This document shows positions 6,696 through 13,923 of a stretch of 16,604 bases of DNA, piece after piece. The position numbers and the translations under genes are program-made. Position 1 is the first letter of the stretch, and the number at the start of each line of letters is the position of its first letter. The stretch spans positions 1-16,604 of the forward strand of contig JAQUOK010000017.1 in NCBI GenBank assembly GCA_028717165.1, read 5' to 3'. This stretch comes from Victivallaceae bacterium (GTDB lineage Bacteria > Verrucomicrobiota > Lentisphaeria > Victivallales > Victivallaceae). The notes below the pieces were generated by a model. It had not been told where the DNA came from and did not search any database. It saw only the letters and a list, made by a program, of their open reading frames with translations.

Positions 6696-7964
6696 TTACT
6701 TAAAATCATTTTTCAATTTTACAGTCGGTTTTTCGCCGCTGTAATCAATTACCGCAATATCGCCGCCGTTCAGAATGGACAAACGCGCGGCTTCCTGTAC
6801 CAGTTCGTTGTAAGAGGAATTTTCCGGCGTGGCGATCAGGCCTTTCGCGTTGGCCTCCGCAATCGCGGCGCGGCGGATTTCCATGGCTTTTTCCGGGTTC
6901 TCATCCACTTGCGCTTCGATCGCGGAAGCGGTGACGAGCGTTGCCGCGACGGAATCGAAACCGTAGCCGATCGGTTTCAGGCCTTCGCCTTCCCACGGAA
7001 CGGTACGGAAAAAGTCCGGGTTGATATACTGGAAGCGTTTGGCGACGTTCCGGGCAAAACCGTACTCAACGCCGCGGTTATGGTCGTCGTGCGCCAGCAG
7101 GCCGCCGCAGTCGTTACCGTCAAAATACATTACCAGCCCCTGGTCGTTGCCGCCGGCGCTGTCATCCGGATAGCCGAGGCCGTTGTTGACGGACAGGATG
7201 CCGCCGTTTTCGAAAACCACCCGGCCGTTAGACCACAGGTAGCCCTCTTTGCCGTTCGGGAAAAGACCCTTGCGGCCGGTAACGGATACTTCCGCCGGTT
7301 TGAGCCCCGTGATGAAGCATACCAGATCGACGTAATGGCAGCCGACATAGACGAACGGATCGGTATTTTCACAGGTGAACCAGTTCTGGAAATTCGAATG
7401 CCGGTAAAAATACGGCTCGATCAGCTTGGACTCACCGAGTGCGAAATCGCCGAGATCACCCTTCCGGTAATGTTTGCGCGCGATCAGCGCCCGGCGGTCA
7501 AAACGCTTGTGATATTCGACTCCGATGAAAACCCCGCGTTCTCCGGCTTCTTTTTCTATCTCCAGGGCCTGGTCATACTTCAAAACGAGAGGTTTCACAC
7601 AGAGAATATGCTGATTGAAGGGAAGCACACCCTTCAGTACCCGGTAATGCAACTGGTCAGGCAGCGCGATAATGACCAGCCCGTAAGGTTCTTTTGCCGC
7701 AAGGACTTTTTTATAGAGTTCCGGGTCATTGGAATCGCCGGAGCCGATTTCAGGGCAGGTTTTGAAACTTTGCCCGGGGAACGCTTCAAGGATATCCTTA
7801 TTTTCCTTAAGGGCCTTAAGGGCGCTTTCCCGCATGTCGCAGACAGTTATTTCACCGATAACCCCGGTACGCTGCAGTTGCAGCGCCGAAGGCAGCAGCA
7901 CGTCGGTCACGATCATGCCCGCCCCGATAATAGTCAGATCAAGAGCTTTTTGCTTTTGAGCCAT
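6696..7964 (-). CDS. Gfo/Idh/MocA-family NAD(P)-dependent oxidoreductase
   Basis: A 422-residue cytosolic dehydrogenase of the glucose-fructose oxidoreductase/inositol dehydrogenase family, which oxidises sugars, sugar acids or cyclitols. The N-terminal Rossmann fold has the dinucleotide-binding GAGMI (14-18) and the ALPDQLH segment (100-106). The usual EKP motif reads CVKPL here, with Val123 in place of Glu before Lys124-Pro125. The substrate-domain motif GCHYVD gives His210 and Asp213, matching the family's catalytic pair. The protein is somewhat longer than the usual 330-390 residues because of a C-terminal extension (about 360-422). ATG at 7964 follows GGAGG at 7975-7971. It lies between a ROK repressor and an aminotransferase in one operon. 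Its substrate is unknown. Confidence 0.93.
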   Translation of the reverse strand: MAQKQKALDLTIIGAGMIVTDVLLPSALQLQRTGVIGEITVCDMRESALKALKENKDILEAFPGQSFKTCPEIGSGDSNDPELYKKVLAAKEPYGLVIIALPDQLHYRVLKGVLPFNQHILCVKPLVLKYDQALEIEKEAGERGVFIGVEYHKRFDRRALIARKHYRKGDLGDFALGESKLIEPYFYRHSNFQNWFTCENTDPFVYVGCHYVDLVCFITGLKPAEVSVTGRKGLFPNGKEGYLWSNGRVVFENGGILSVNNGLGYPDDSAGGNDQGLVMYFDGNDCGGLLAHDDHNRGVEYGFARNVAKRFQYINPDFFRTVPWEGEGLKPIGYGFDSVAATLVTASAIEAQVDENPEKAMEIRRAAIAEANAKGLIATPENSSYNELVQEAARLSILNGGDIAVIDYSGEKPTVKLKNDFK

Positions 7965-7988
7965 TAAAAACCTCCAAAATTAAAATTT

Positions 7989-8023
7989 GAACATCGAACG
8001 TCGAACATTCAACATCGAATGAA
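7989..8023. repeat. Heptameric repeat GAACATC-like
   Basis: Five contiguous, degenerate 7-bp units (GAACATC, GAACGTC, GAACATT, CAACATC, GAATGAA) lie in the 84-bp spacer between the ROK stop and the dehydrogenase start, upstream of the dehydrogenase Shine-Dalgarno. The unit differs from the TCAGTTR repeat in the other spacer but has the same 7-bp period. Confidence 0.8.
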
Positions 8024-8048
8024 TTGCTGATAACTTTTTATTAAAAAT

Positions 8049-9191
8049 TCAGATTTTCTGGTCCATGACGAGATCGAGAACCACGACTGCGCCGCCGACC
8101 GCAACGCCGAGATGGCCATATTGAGAATAACTTACCACGGTCAGGCCGCCGATCAGAGCTTTCGCCAGGCCGCGTTCAAAATACGTCCTGAAAGTCCGCA
8201 GGTATTCATCGCCCAGTTCCACCGCCCGGCCGCCGAGAATAATGGCTTCGGGGTTCAGGATATCGGCAATTATCTGAGCCGCATAGGCCATATGTTCGGC
8301 GCTCTGGTCGAGGATGGCGCATATTTCGGGATCGCCGTTCCTGTAAGCTTCCATGACTTCGCTGTAACGCATCGGGCGGTTCTTTACTTTTCCCGCCTGT
8401 TCGCAAATCGCCCGGGCGCGGGTCAGATCTTCCAGGCAATGGCGTTCGAAACCGCCGCCTTCTTTCGGTACCGGCAGCCTGATTTCGCCGATTTCCCCGG
8501 CAGTACCGAAACTCCCCCGGAAAATTTTGCCGTTAATGACGATCCCGGCGCCGACTCCCCGGCCGCTGGTAATGTAGACGAGATTGCGGAAATCCTTGCC
8601 GGCTCCGAACTGGGTCTCGGCCAATGCCGCCGCGTTCGGACGGTTTTCCAGGAACACGCTGAACCGGCAGCGTTGCGCCAGACGCCTGGCCAGTTGCTTT
8701 TTTTCTATATCCAGAGTGGAACTGTTGACGATTTCATTACTTTCAGTGTCCACTATTCCGGAAACAGCGATTCCGACCCCCTTGATTTTTTCGCGCGGAA
8801 CTTGGGATGCCAGAACCGCGATAAGATCTTCAAGTACCTGAAGTATGGTTTCAAATTCATTTTCATATTCGAGATCTTCCCGGGCCACGATATTCCCGCA
8901 CAAGTCGCAAAGCACTCCCCGGATCAGGTAATCGTCCCCCAGATCGATGCCGATGGCAAAACAGGCGTCGGGATTTAATTTGAGCATAATAGGACGTTTC
9001 CCGCCGCAGGATTCTCCTTTCCCGGACTCGACAACCAGGTCCTTGTCCACAAAATCGGCGATTATTGAGGATACCGTCGGACGGGTCAGCCCGGTGAGCT
9101 TGGCCAGGTCCGCACGCGAAATCTGTTCATGCTCTTTAATCAGCCACAATATCTGCTGGCGGCTTTTCTGTTTGACTTGAGGTTTATTCAT
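8049..9191 (-). CDS. ROK-family transcriptional repressor (NagC/XylR type)
   Basis: A 380-residue DNA-binding ROK protein, the usual length for NagC/Mlc/XylR regulators. A winged helix-turn-helix occupies about residues 10-65 (SRADLAKLTGLTRPTVSSII). The sugar-binding, kinase-like region follows, with GIDLG (81-85) and TSGRGVGAGIVINGKIFRG (208-226). Catalysis is unlikely: the ExGH motif reads EIGE (233-236), the catalytic-Asp segment usually NDANAA reads NRPNAA (183-188), and the CxCGxxGCxE zinc motif has decayed, leaving only Cys252 and Glu254 in HCLED. It should therefore be a sugar-responsive regulator, not a kinase. ATG at 9191 follows AAGAGGT spaced 5 nt. It heads the operon, and dyad half-sites cover its promoter, which suggests autoregulation of the whole unit. 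The inducer is unknown. Confidence 0.94.
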   Translation of the reverse strand: MNKPQVKQKSRQQILWLIKEHEQISRADLAKLTGLTRPTVSSIIADFVDKDLVVESGKGESCGGKRPIMLKLNPDACFAIGIDLGDDYLIRGVLCDLCGNIVAREDLEYENEFETILQVLEDLIAVLASQVPREKIKGVGIAVSGIVDTESNEIVNSSTLDIEKKQLARRLAQRCRFSVFLENRPNAAALAETQFGAGKDFRNLVYITSGRGVGAGIVINGKIFRGSFGTAGEIGEIRLPVPKEGGGFERHCLEDLTRARAICEQAGKVKNRPMRYSEVMEAYRNGDPEICAILDQSAEHMAYAAQIIADILNPEAIILGGRAVELGDEYLRTFRTYFERGLAKALIGGLTVVSYSQYGHLGVAVGGAVVVLDLVMDQKI

Positions 9192-9212
9192 GCCGGACCT
9201 CTTGGTTTCTGG

Positions 9213-9253
9213 ACTTTGTTAATTTAGCTTACAAAGTTTAAATATAACTTTGT
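9213..9253 (-). promoter_or_regulatory. Probable ROK operator, three alternating half-sites
   Basis: On the + strand: ACTTTGT at 9213-9219, ACAAAGTT at 9231-9238 and AACTTTGT at 9246-9253. The first pair has perfect 7-bp arms with an 11-nt centre; the second pair has perfect 8-bp arms with a 7-nt centre covering the -10 box. From knowledge of the family, Bacillus XylR operators use a similar GTTTGTT...AACAAAC dyad. The position over the -10 and the predicted transcript start is where a repressor would block RNA polymerase. Confidence 0.6.
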
Positions 9254-9268
9254 TTTAACATTTGTCAA
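9241..9268 (-). promoter_or_regulatory. Sigma-70-type promoter of the ROK operon
   Basis: On the minus strand a perfect -35 box TTGACA (9268-9263) is followed after 16 nt by TATATT (9246-9241), 5 of 6 to consensus. Transcription should start near 9234, leaving a leader of about 43 nt before the ROK ATG at 9191. It is overlapped by the half-sites at 9231-9253. Confidence 0.75.
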
Positions 9269-9340
9269 CTGTTTTAATTAACTAATTTCCGGAAAAGATT
9301 TGAACGGGCAATGGCCGGAACGGAATGATACAATGTTTTT

Positions 9341-9498
9341 CGCGCGGTTCGCACTCTCAACGTCCCGCCGCCAAACAAGTTGCAACTTATGGGTTTGCCG
9401 TCCGGCAAGTTTCAGACCGTTATCAACCCCGAAAAGATTATCCGGATAACGAAGCCGACGGATCCACCGCGTTCCGAACGTCGGTTTCATTGTTTTTG
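9341..9498 (+). ncRNA. Candidate structured RNA or leader upstream of ptsH
   Basis: A segment in the 9192-9673 spacer dense in dyads: AAGTTGCAACTT (9377-9388), TTGCCG/CGGCAA (9395-9408), CGTTATC/GATAACG (9418-9424 with 9445-9451) competing with TTATCCGGATAA (9438-9449), and a 10-bp stem with one G-U pair (9451-9460 with 9479-9488) followed by a T-rich stretch ATTGTTTTTG. An extended -10-like TGATACAAT lies at 9326-9334, so a transcript could start near 9341, but no good -35 is seen. It contains no convincing open frame. It could be a small RNA, a transcription attenuator for ptsHI, or chance palindromes. Confidence 0.3.
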
Positions 9499-9612
9499 AC
9501 TTCAGATGTATTATTTTATATCAAACAAAATAAGAATATCGTACTATAACTTCTTGAAATTTTATTTGTGAGACTGTATTTTACCACATGTTTAGTAGTC
9601 TTGTTATTGCAG

Positions 9613-9645
9613 TTGGAATAGATATTCGAACGCTTGATATATAAT
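9613..9645 (+). promoter_or_regulatory. Possible promoter of the ptsH-ptsI operon
   Basis: A consensus -10 TATAAT at 9640-9645 lies 29 nt before the ptsH ATG. The best -35 candidate, TTGGAA at 9613-9618, gives a long spacer (21 nt, or 19 nt if TATATA at 9638-9643 is used). The flanking stretch 9500-9660 is AT-rich and has no gene. The -10 is good but the -35 is doubtful. Confidence 0.35.
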
Positions 9646-9673
9646 AAATTTTGAAGATGCGGGAAAATAGTGG

Positions 9674-9949
9674 ATGCGGCAAGAGATACAACAGGAAGTA
9701 AAAATAACGAATTCCCTTGGTCTGCATGCCCGCCCCGCATCGTTGTTCGTGAAGATCGCGACAAAATATAAAGCCGACATAATAGTTGAGAAAGACGGCG
9801 AAGAAGTTAACGGCAAAAGCCTTATGGGCCTGCTCATGCTTGCCGCCGCTGCCGGGAGCGTCATTAAGATCTCGGCCAAAGGGGAAGACTGTGAGTCTGC
9901 CCTGAAAGCAATAGTTGATTTAATAGAAAGGAAATTCGAAGAGGAATAA
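9674..9949 (+). CDS. ptsH: Phosphocarrier protein HPr
   Basis: A 91-residue cytosolic phosphocarrier that takes phosphate from enzyme I and passes it to EIIA domains. The active site is His18 in SLGLHARPAS (14-23). The regulatory site NGKSLMG (46-52) keeps Ser49, equivalent to Ser46 of Gram-positive HPr, which HPr kinase/phosphorylase phosphorylates; enteric HPr also has a Ser there, so the motif suggests but does not prove such control. ATG at 9674 has a weak GCGGGA 9 nt upstream; no better in-frame start exists. The ptsI gene starts 5 nt after the stop, so both are one operon. No EII transporter or hprK is in the window. Confidence 0.96.
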   Translation: MRQEIQQEVKITNSLGLHARPASLFVKIATKYKADIIVEKDGEEVNGKSLMGLLMLAAAAGSVIKISAKGEDCESALKAIVDLIERKFEEE

Positions 9950-9954
9950 TTCGT

Positions 9955-11751
9955 GTGGCTAAAACGGAGTCAAAAGAGAAAATCTATCATGGCATCGGCG
10001 CGTCGCCGGGAATCGCCATAGGCAAAGTGCTGCTCATAAAACAGCACAGCACCTCTTATATAAAGCCGCCGGACGTCAAAATCACTCCCGAAGAAATTGA
10101 AGCTGAAATAAACAAATTTGAGTCCGCCCTTGACAAAACCCGGCAGGATCTCGAAGAACTTCAGAAACGCGTCCAGAATAAACTCCAGGCCCATGAGGCC
10201 AGTATCTTCGACGCGCATTTACTGATCGTGGACGACCAGATGCTGCTGCACGAAGTGGAAGACAGCATCCGCAATCAGCTTTCCCCGGCGGAATGCGCTT
10301 TCTTCAGGATCATGGAACGCTATATTACCGCCATTTCCGTAATGCAGGACGATTACATCAAAGAACGCGTCGCCGACATCAAGGACGTGGCCTCAAGGGT
10401 CATGGCGAACCTGAAAGAAACCAGCCGTCCCGTGCTTGACTACCTGGACGACATGCGAATTATAATCGCCCACGATTTAACTCCGTCGGATACGGTATTG
10501 CTTGACCGGCAGAAAGTTCAGGCTTTCGCCATCGAAAGCGGCAGCAATACGTCCCATACCGCCATTCTGGCGCGGTCGATGCAGATCCCGGCGGTGGTGA
10601 ATATCAAAGGCAATATTACCGATGAAGTCGAGAACGGCGAGGAAATAATTGTGGACGGCTTTATCGGTACTATTATTGTCTGCCCCGGCGACAAAACCCG
10701 CGAAGCCTATAAATTGAAGGCCAGAGAAGAAGGCCGTTTTTACATAGACCTCATCCGTGAAAGCCGCCTGCGGCCCGAAACCCTTGACGGTTTCACCATT
10801 CAGCTTGCGTCGAATATCGAAACGCTCGATGATATCCAGACTGCGAAGAAATACGGGACCAGCGGCGTCGGCCTGTTCCGTACCGAATACATGTACATGG
10901 GACGGCAGGACCTGCCCACCGAGGAAGCCCAGGTCGCGACGTTTACGACCCTGATCGAAGAAATGAAAGGCGAGCCGGTCGTCGTCCGGACGCTGGATAT
11001 CGGCGGCGATAAATATTGCGAGAACCTGTCGCTCAGGCAGGAAGCTAATCCGTTTCTGGGGCTGCGGGCAATCAGGCTTTGCCTCCAGGAATGCCGGGAC
11101 GTCTTCCGCACCCAGCTGAGAGCCCTCCTTCGGGCCGGAATCAAGGGCAACCTGAAAATCATGCTGCCGATGGTTTCATGTGTGGAGGAAGTTGTCGAGG
11201 TCAGGAAAATTATTGAAGAACTTAAAGGAGAACTGTTCAAGGAAAAGCTGCCTTTCAACCGTGATATTGAAGTCGGCGTTATGATTGAAACTCCCGGCGC
11301 CGCCCTGCTGGCTGATCATCTCGCCAAAATGGTGGACTTTTTCAGTATCGGCACCAACGACCTGATCCAGTATACGATTGCCATTGACCGTGACAATGAA
11401 AGAGTATCCTATCTTTACGAACCGACCCATCCGGCAATCCTGCATCTGATAAAAAAAGTCGTTGACGCGGCCAAGCAGAACCGGATATGGGTCAGCATCT
11501 GCGGCCAGATGGCCGGCAGCCCGCAATATGTACCGCTGCTGCTCGGCATGGGGGTTCACGAGTTAAGCATGGTCCCGATGTCCCTCGGTGCGGTAAGACG
11601 CATTATCCGCAAACTGAAAATGCATGAAGCCGAGGTCGCGGCGGAAAAAGCGCTGCAATGTTCAAATGCCCGGGACGCCCTGAATATCTCGCTTGAACTG
11701 CTTAATAAAATCTCTCCGGAAGTCACCGATTTAGCGTTTCGCGGGTTGTAG
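9955..11751 (+). CDS. ptsI: Phosphoenolpyruvate-protein phosphotransferase (PTS enzyme I)
   Basis: A 598-residue cytosolic enzyme, close to the usual 570-600, that autophosphorylates from phosphoenolpyruvate and passes phosphate to HPr. The N-terminal HPr-binding helical domain spans about 10-150. The phosphohistidine domain carries His201 in GSNTSHTAILAR (196-207). The C-terminal PEP-binding barrel shows GLFRTEYM (306-313), VMIETPGAA (442-450), GTNDLIQYT (466-474) and the active-site Cys516 in SICGQMAG. The start is GTG at 9955, supported by GAGGAA 8 nt upstream that overlaps the end of ptsH; an adjacent GTG at 9953 is out of frame. It is followed 3 nt later by a HAD phosphatase gene. All key residues are present, so it should be active. 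Confidence 0.97.
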   Translation: MAKTESKEKIYHGIGASPGIAIGKVLLIKQHSTSYIKPPDVKITPEEIEAEINKFESALDKTRQDLEELQKRVQNKLQAHEASIFDAHLLIVDDQMLLHEVEDSIRNQLSPAECAFFRIMERYITAISVMQDDYIKERVADIKDVASRVMANLKETSRPVLDYLDDMRIIIAHDLTPSDTVLLDRQKVQAFAIESGSNTSHTAILARSMQIPAVVNIKGNITDEVENGEEIIVDGFIGTIIVCPGDKTREAYKLKAREEGRFYIDLIRESRLRPETLDGFTIQLASNIETLDDIQTAKKYGTSGVGLFRTEYMYMGRQDLPTEEAQVATFTTLIEEMKGEPVVVRTLDIGGDKYCENLSLRQEANPFLGLRAIRLCLQECRDVFRTQLRALLRAGIKGNLKIMLPMVSCVEEVVEVRKIIEELKGELFKEKLPFNRDIEVGVMIETPGAALLADHLAKMVDFFSIGTNDLIQYTIAIDRDNERVSYLYEPTHPAILHLIKKVVDAAKQNRIWVSICGQMAGSPQYVPLLLGMGVHELSMVPMSLGAVRRIIRKLKMHEAEVAAEKALQCSNARDALNISLELLNKISPEVTDLAFRGL

Positions 11752-11754
11752 GCC

Positions 11755-12459
11755 ATGAAAAGCGGAATAAAAGTAATTGCTTTTGACGCAGATGACACTT
11801 TATGGGAAAACCAGCCGCATTTCGATGAAATCATCAACGCCTTTTCGGATATTCTGGAACCCTATTGTCCTCCCGCAAAATCCCGTAAAACCATCCATAA
11901 AATACAGGTGGAGAATCTCCCGGTTTACGGTTTCGGCGCAAGGTCTCTGGCACTGTCTATGGTGCAGGCCGCGTGTCAGCTGTCGGATTACCGGATTGAC
12001 GCCGTCAGTATTGAAAAGATCATTCAGCTCGGGAGAAAACTGCTTACCATGCCGGTGAAACTGCTGGACTCTGCCGAAGAAGTGATGAAACAGCTCAAAG
12101 ACAAATACCGCCTGATACTTATAACCAAAGGCGACCTGATGGAGCAGGAACGAAAACTGCGGGACTCCGGCCTGCTGGAATACTTTCATCATATTGAGAT
12201 CCTGAGCGACAAAAAAGTCAGGGATTACCGGAATCTGTTCAAACGTCTGAACCTGAAGCCGGAGGAGTTCATCATGGTCGGCAATTCCCTGCGTTCAGAC
12301 ATAATCCCGGTTCTGGAGCTCAATGCCGGGGCGGTATATATTCCTTATCCCGGCACCTGGGAACATGAACATGTGGAGAATTACGACTGCGGCCATGAAA
12401 AGCTCATGAAGATAGACAAACTGAGCGAACTGCCGGGAATTCTCGCGAAACAGGAATAA
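11755..12459 (+). CDS. HAD-superfamily hydrolase (YjjG/PGP-like phosphatase)
   Basis: A 234-residue cytosolic HAD phosphatase. Motif I is FDADDTLW with nucleophile Asp11 and acid/base Asp13; motif II is the threonine in LILITKGD (Thr124); motif III is Lys154 in SDKKVRD; motif IV is GNSLRSD (176-182), which departs slightly from the usual GDxxxxD by having Asn177. An alpha-helical cap lies between motifs I and II (C1 type). It would remove phosphate from a small metabolite such as a sugar phosphate, nucleotide or phosphoglycolate. It begins 3 nt after ptsI, so it is the third gene of the PTS operon, perhaps translated by reinitiation as its own Shine-Dalgarno is poor. The substrate cannot be told from sequence. 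Confidence 0.9.
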   Translation: MKSGIKVIAFDADDTLWENQPHFDEIINAFSDILEPYCPPAKSRKTIHKIQVENLPVYGFGARSLALSMVQAACQLSDYRIDAVSIEKIIQLGRKLLTMPVKLLDSAEEVMKQLKDKYRLILITKGDLMEQERKLRDSGLLEYFHHIEILSDKKVRDYRNLFKRLNLKPEEFIMVGNSLRSDIIPVLELNAGAVYIPYPGTWEHEHVENYDCGHEKLMKIDKLSELPGILAKQE

Positions 12460-12464
12460 ATGCT

Positions 12465-12485
12465 TCCAGGCCTCTGGACCTTTTT
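12465..12485 (+). terminator. Weak terminator after the ptsHI-HAD operon
   Basis: TCCAG (12465-12469) and CTGGA (12474-12478) form a 5-bp hairpin with a 4-nt loop, followed after CC by five T and a C/T-rich stretch. It sits 6 nt beyond the HAD stop, ahead of the convergent FAD gene. The stem is short, so confidence is modest. Confidence 0.4.
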
Positions 12486-12532
12486 CCCTTTGCCCCGCTG
12501 CGGAAAAATAACCTGGATTGCACTTATGGTGT

Positions 12533-13900
12533 CTATGCGTCTTTAATTATCGCCCCCTGATTTTTTAATAAGGCCTGCAATTGGGGAACGTCAATATCTC
12601 CTACCTGAACTTTCTGCTGCAGCGACAACGCCGCGGCGGTTCCGGCCGCCTGGCCCATTGCCATGCAGCATGGCATTACGCGGTAACTTGCCGCAGCTTC
12701 GGAAGATCCGCAGATCGGCCTTCCCGCCACCAGCAGGTTATCGCAGCCTGCCGGCAGCATGGAGCGATAGGGAATGGAATAATATTTATCGACTGCCGTA
12801 AAAATGCCGGAACTGTTGTTCGTGTGAAGGTCAATAGCATACCCGAACGTGGCGACCGCATCAGCAAACCTGGTTCTGTGCAGAATATCATGCGTGGAAA
12901 GTTCGTATTTCCCGACTATATGACGGGTTTCCCTTACGCCGATCCTGGAGGCAAACTGCAAAAACCGGATGTCTTTACAACCGGGCAGGTATTTTTTCAT
13001 GAAATTGAATATTGCGAAAGCCTGGCGTCTGCCGTCAATATACGCTTTGGTAATATCACATGCCTTAGTGCCGTCTGCACCGCATATTCTGGTCGTATTT
13101 ATTTTCAGTCTTCCAGGCGTGCTGGTTTCAAAGGTGCAAATCTCATTCCGGTCAATATTCCATTCCCCCGCCGCGCGCGCCTTTTCGATATACCACCAGA
13201 AACAATTAGTAAAATTATTTCCCAGCTCTTCCTTATGCCTGTCCAGCTCTCCGTAAAATTCATCCCGGTCAATATTGTCTATCTCGAACATTAAGGTCAT
13301 CGGCTGCATTGTTCCGGTTTCTTTAGCGCCGAGCCACGTTTCCGCGCCGGCAAGGTATGCGGCATCCGCATCGCCCGAACAATCAATATAGACGTCAGCC
13401 TTTACGGCGCTGATAAATTCCTTATTGGCAATGACCGCATACTTAATAGTCCCGTTTTCGGCGATAATATCGATAAGCTGCGTATCAAATAAAAGATCGG
13501 CGCCTGATGCCGGAAGCATTTCATCCATCACAACGGCTATGGTTTCAGAAAGATAAGGCGTTACATTATGATGCGATATTTTATGATACCCGGAAAAGGA
13601 TGACATGGCCGGCACTTTCGAAGGATGAATAGCTCCTCCCAGCGCTTCGGCCCGGCAGCACAACTCATCGAAAATCCCTTTGACCAGTTGTTCCTCGCCG
13701 TCATTGTCGTAACAGCACATAAACGGTCCGACCAACCCGGAAGTCGCAGTACCTCCGAGTACGCCGGTTTTTTCTATCAGCAGGGTTTTAGCCCCGTTCC
13801 TCGCGGCTGCGACGGCTGAAGCAAAGCCGGCCGGCCCGCCGCCGAGAACAAGCACTTCCGTTTCAATGACGTTCGTAATTTTTTTGGTGTAATTCAGCAT
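12533..13900 (-). CDS. FAD-dependent oxidoreductase (FAD_oxidored family)
   Basis: A 455-residue flavoprotein. The N-terminal FAD-binding fold has VLVLGGGPAGFASA (16-29) with the glycine motif GGGPAG at 20-25, Glu43 to hold the ribose, and LGGTATSG (48-55). Further family marks are the ATG-like motif YIDCSGDADAA (171-181), RIGVRETRHIVGKY (319-332) and the C-terminal FAD-contact stretch NLLVAGRPICGSSEA (388-402) ending near MGQAAGTAAA. No signal peptide is seen, so it is probably cytosolic. Such proteins are often linked to carbohydrate degradation in PVC and Bacteroidota genomes, but their reactions are mostly unknown. ATG at 13900 follows AGGAAAAAGGA. It is the last gene of an operon with a secreted small protein 23 nt upstream and a Gfo/Idh dehydrogenase. 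Confidence 0.92.
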   Translation of the reverse strand: MLNYTKKITNVIETEVLVLGGGPAGFASAVAAARNGAKTLLIEKTGVLGGTATSGLVGPFMCCYDNDGEEQLVKGIFDELCCRAEALGGAIHPSKVPAMSSFSGYHKISHHNVTPYLSETIAVVMDEMLPASGADLLFDTQLIDIIAENGTIKYAVIANKEFISAVKADVYIDCSGDADAAYLAGAETWLGAKETGTMQPMTLMFEIDNIDRDEFYGELDRHKEELGNNFTNCFWWYIEKARAAGEWNIDRNEICTFETSTPGRLKINTTRICGADGTKACDITKAYIDGRRQAFAIFNFMKKYLPGCKDIRFLQFASRIGVRETRHIVGKYELSTHDILHRTRFADAVATFGYAIDLHTNNSSGIFTAVDKYYSIPYRSMLPAGCDNLLVAGRPICGSSEAAASYRVMPCCMAMGQAAGTAAALSLQQKVQVGDIDVPQLQALLKNQGAIIKDA

Positions 13901-13923
13901 ATTCCTTTTTCCTGCTTTAGATT

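Noticed and set aside
6909..7967. Long + strand open frame (352 codons) opposite the Gfo/Idh gene
   Set aside because: It is the antisense shadow of a gene with clear family motifs; the translated product has no recognisable domain.
8112..8978. Long + strand open frame opposite the ROK gene
   Set aside because: Antisense shadow of a clear ROK gene in GC-rich coding DNA.
9278..9490. 70-residue minus-strand frame in the spacer upstream of ptsH
   Set aside because: No Shine-Dalgarno or recognisable domain; it overlaps the palindrome-rich segment, whose structure explains the sequence better.
12581..13294. + strand open frame opposite the FAD oxidoreductase
   Set aside because: Antisense shadow; the minus-strand protein has intact FAD-binding motifs.
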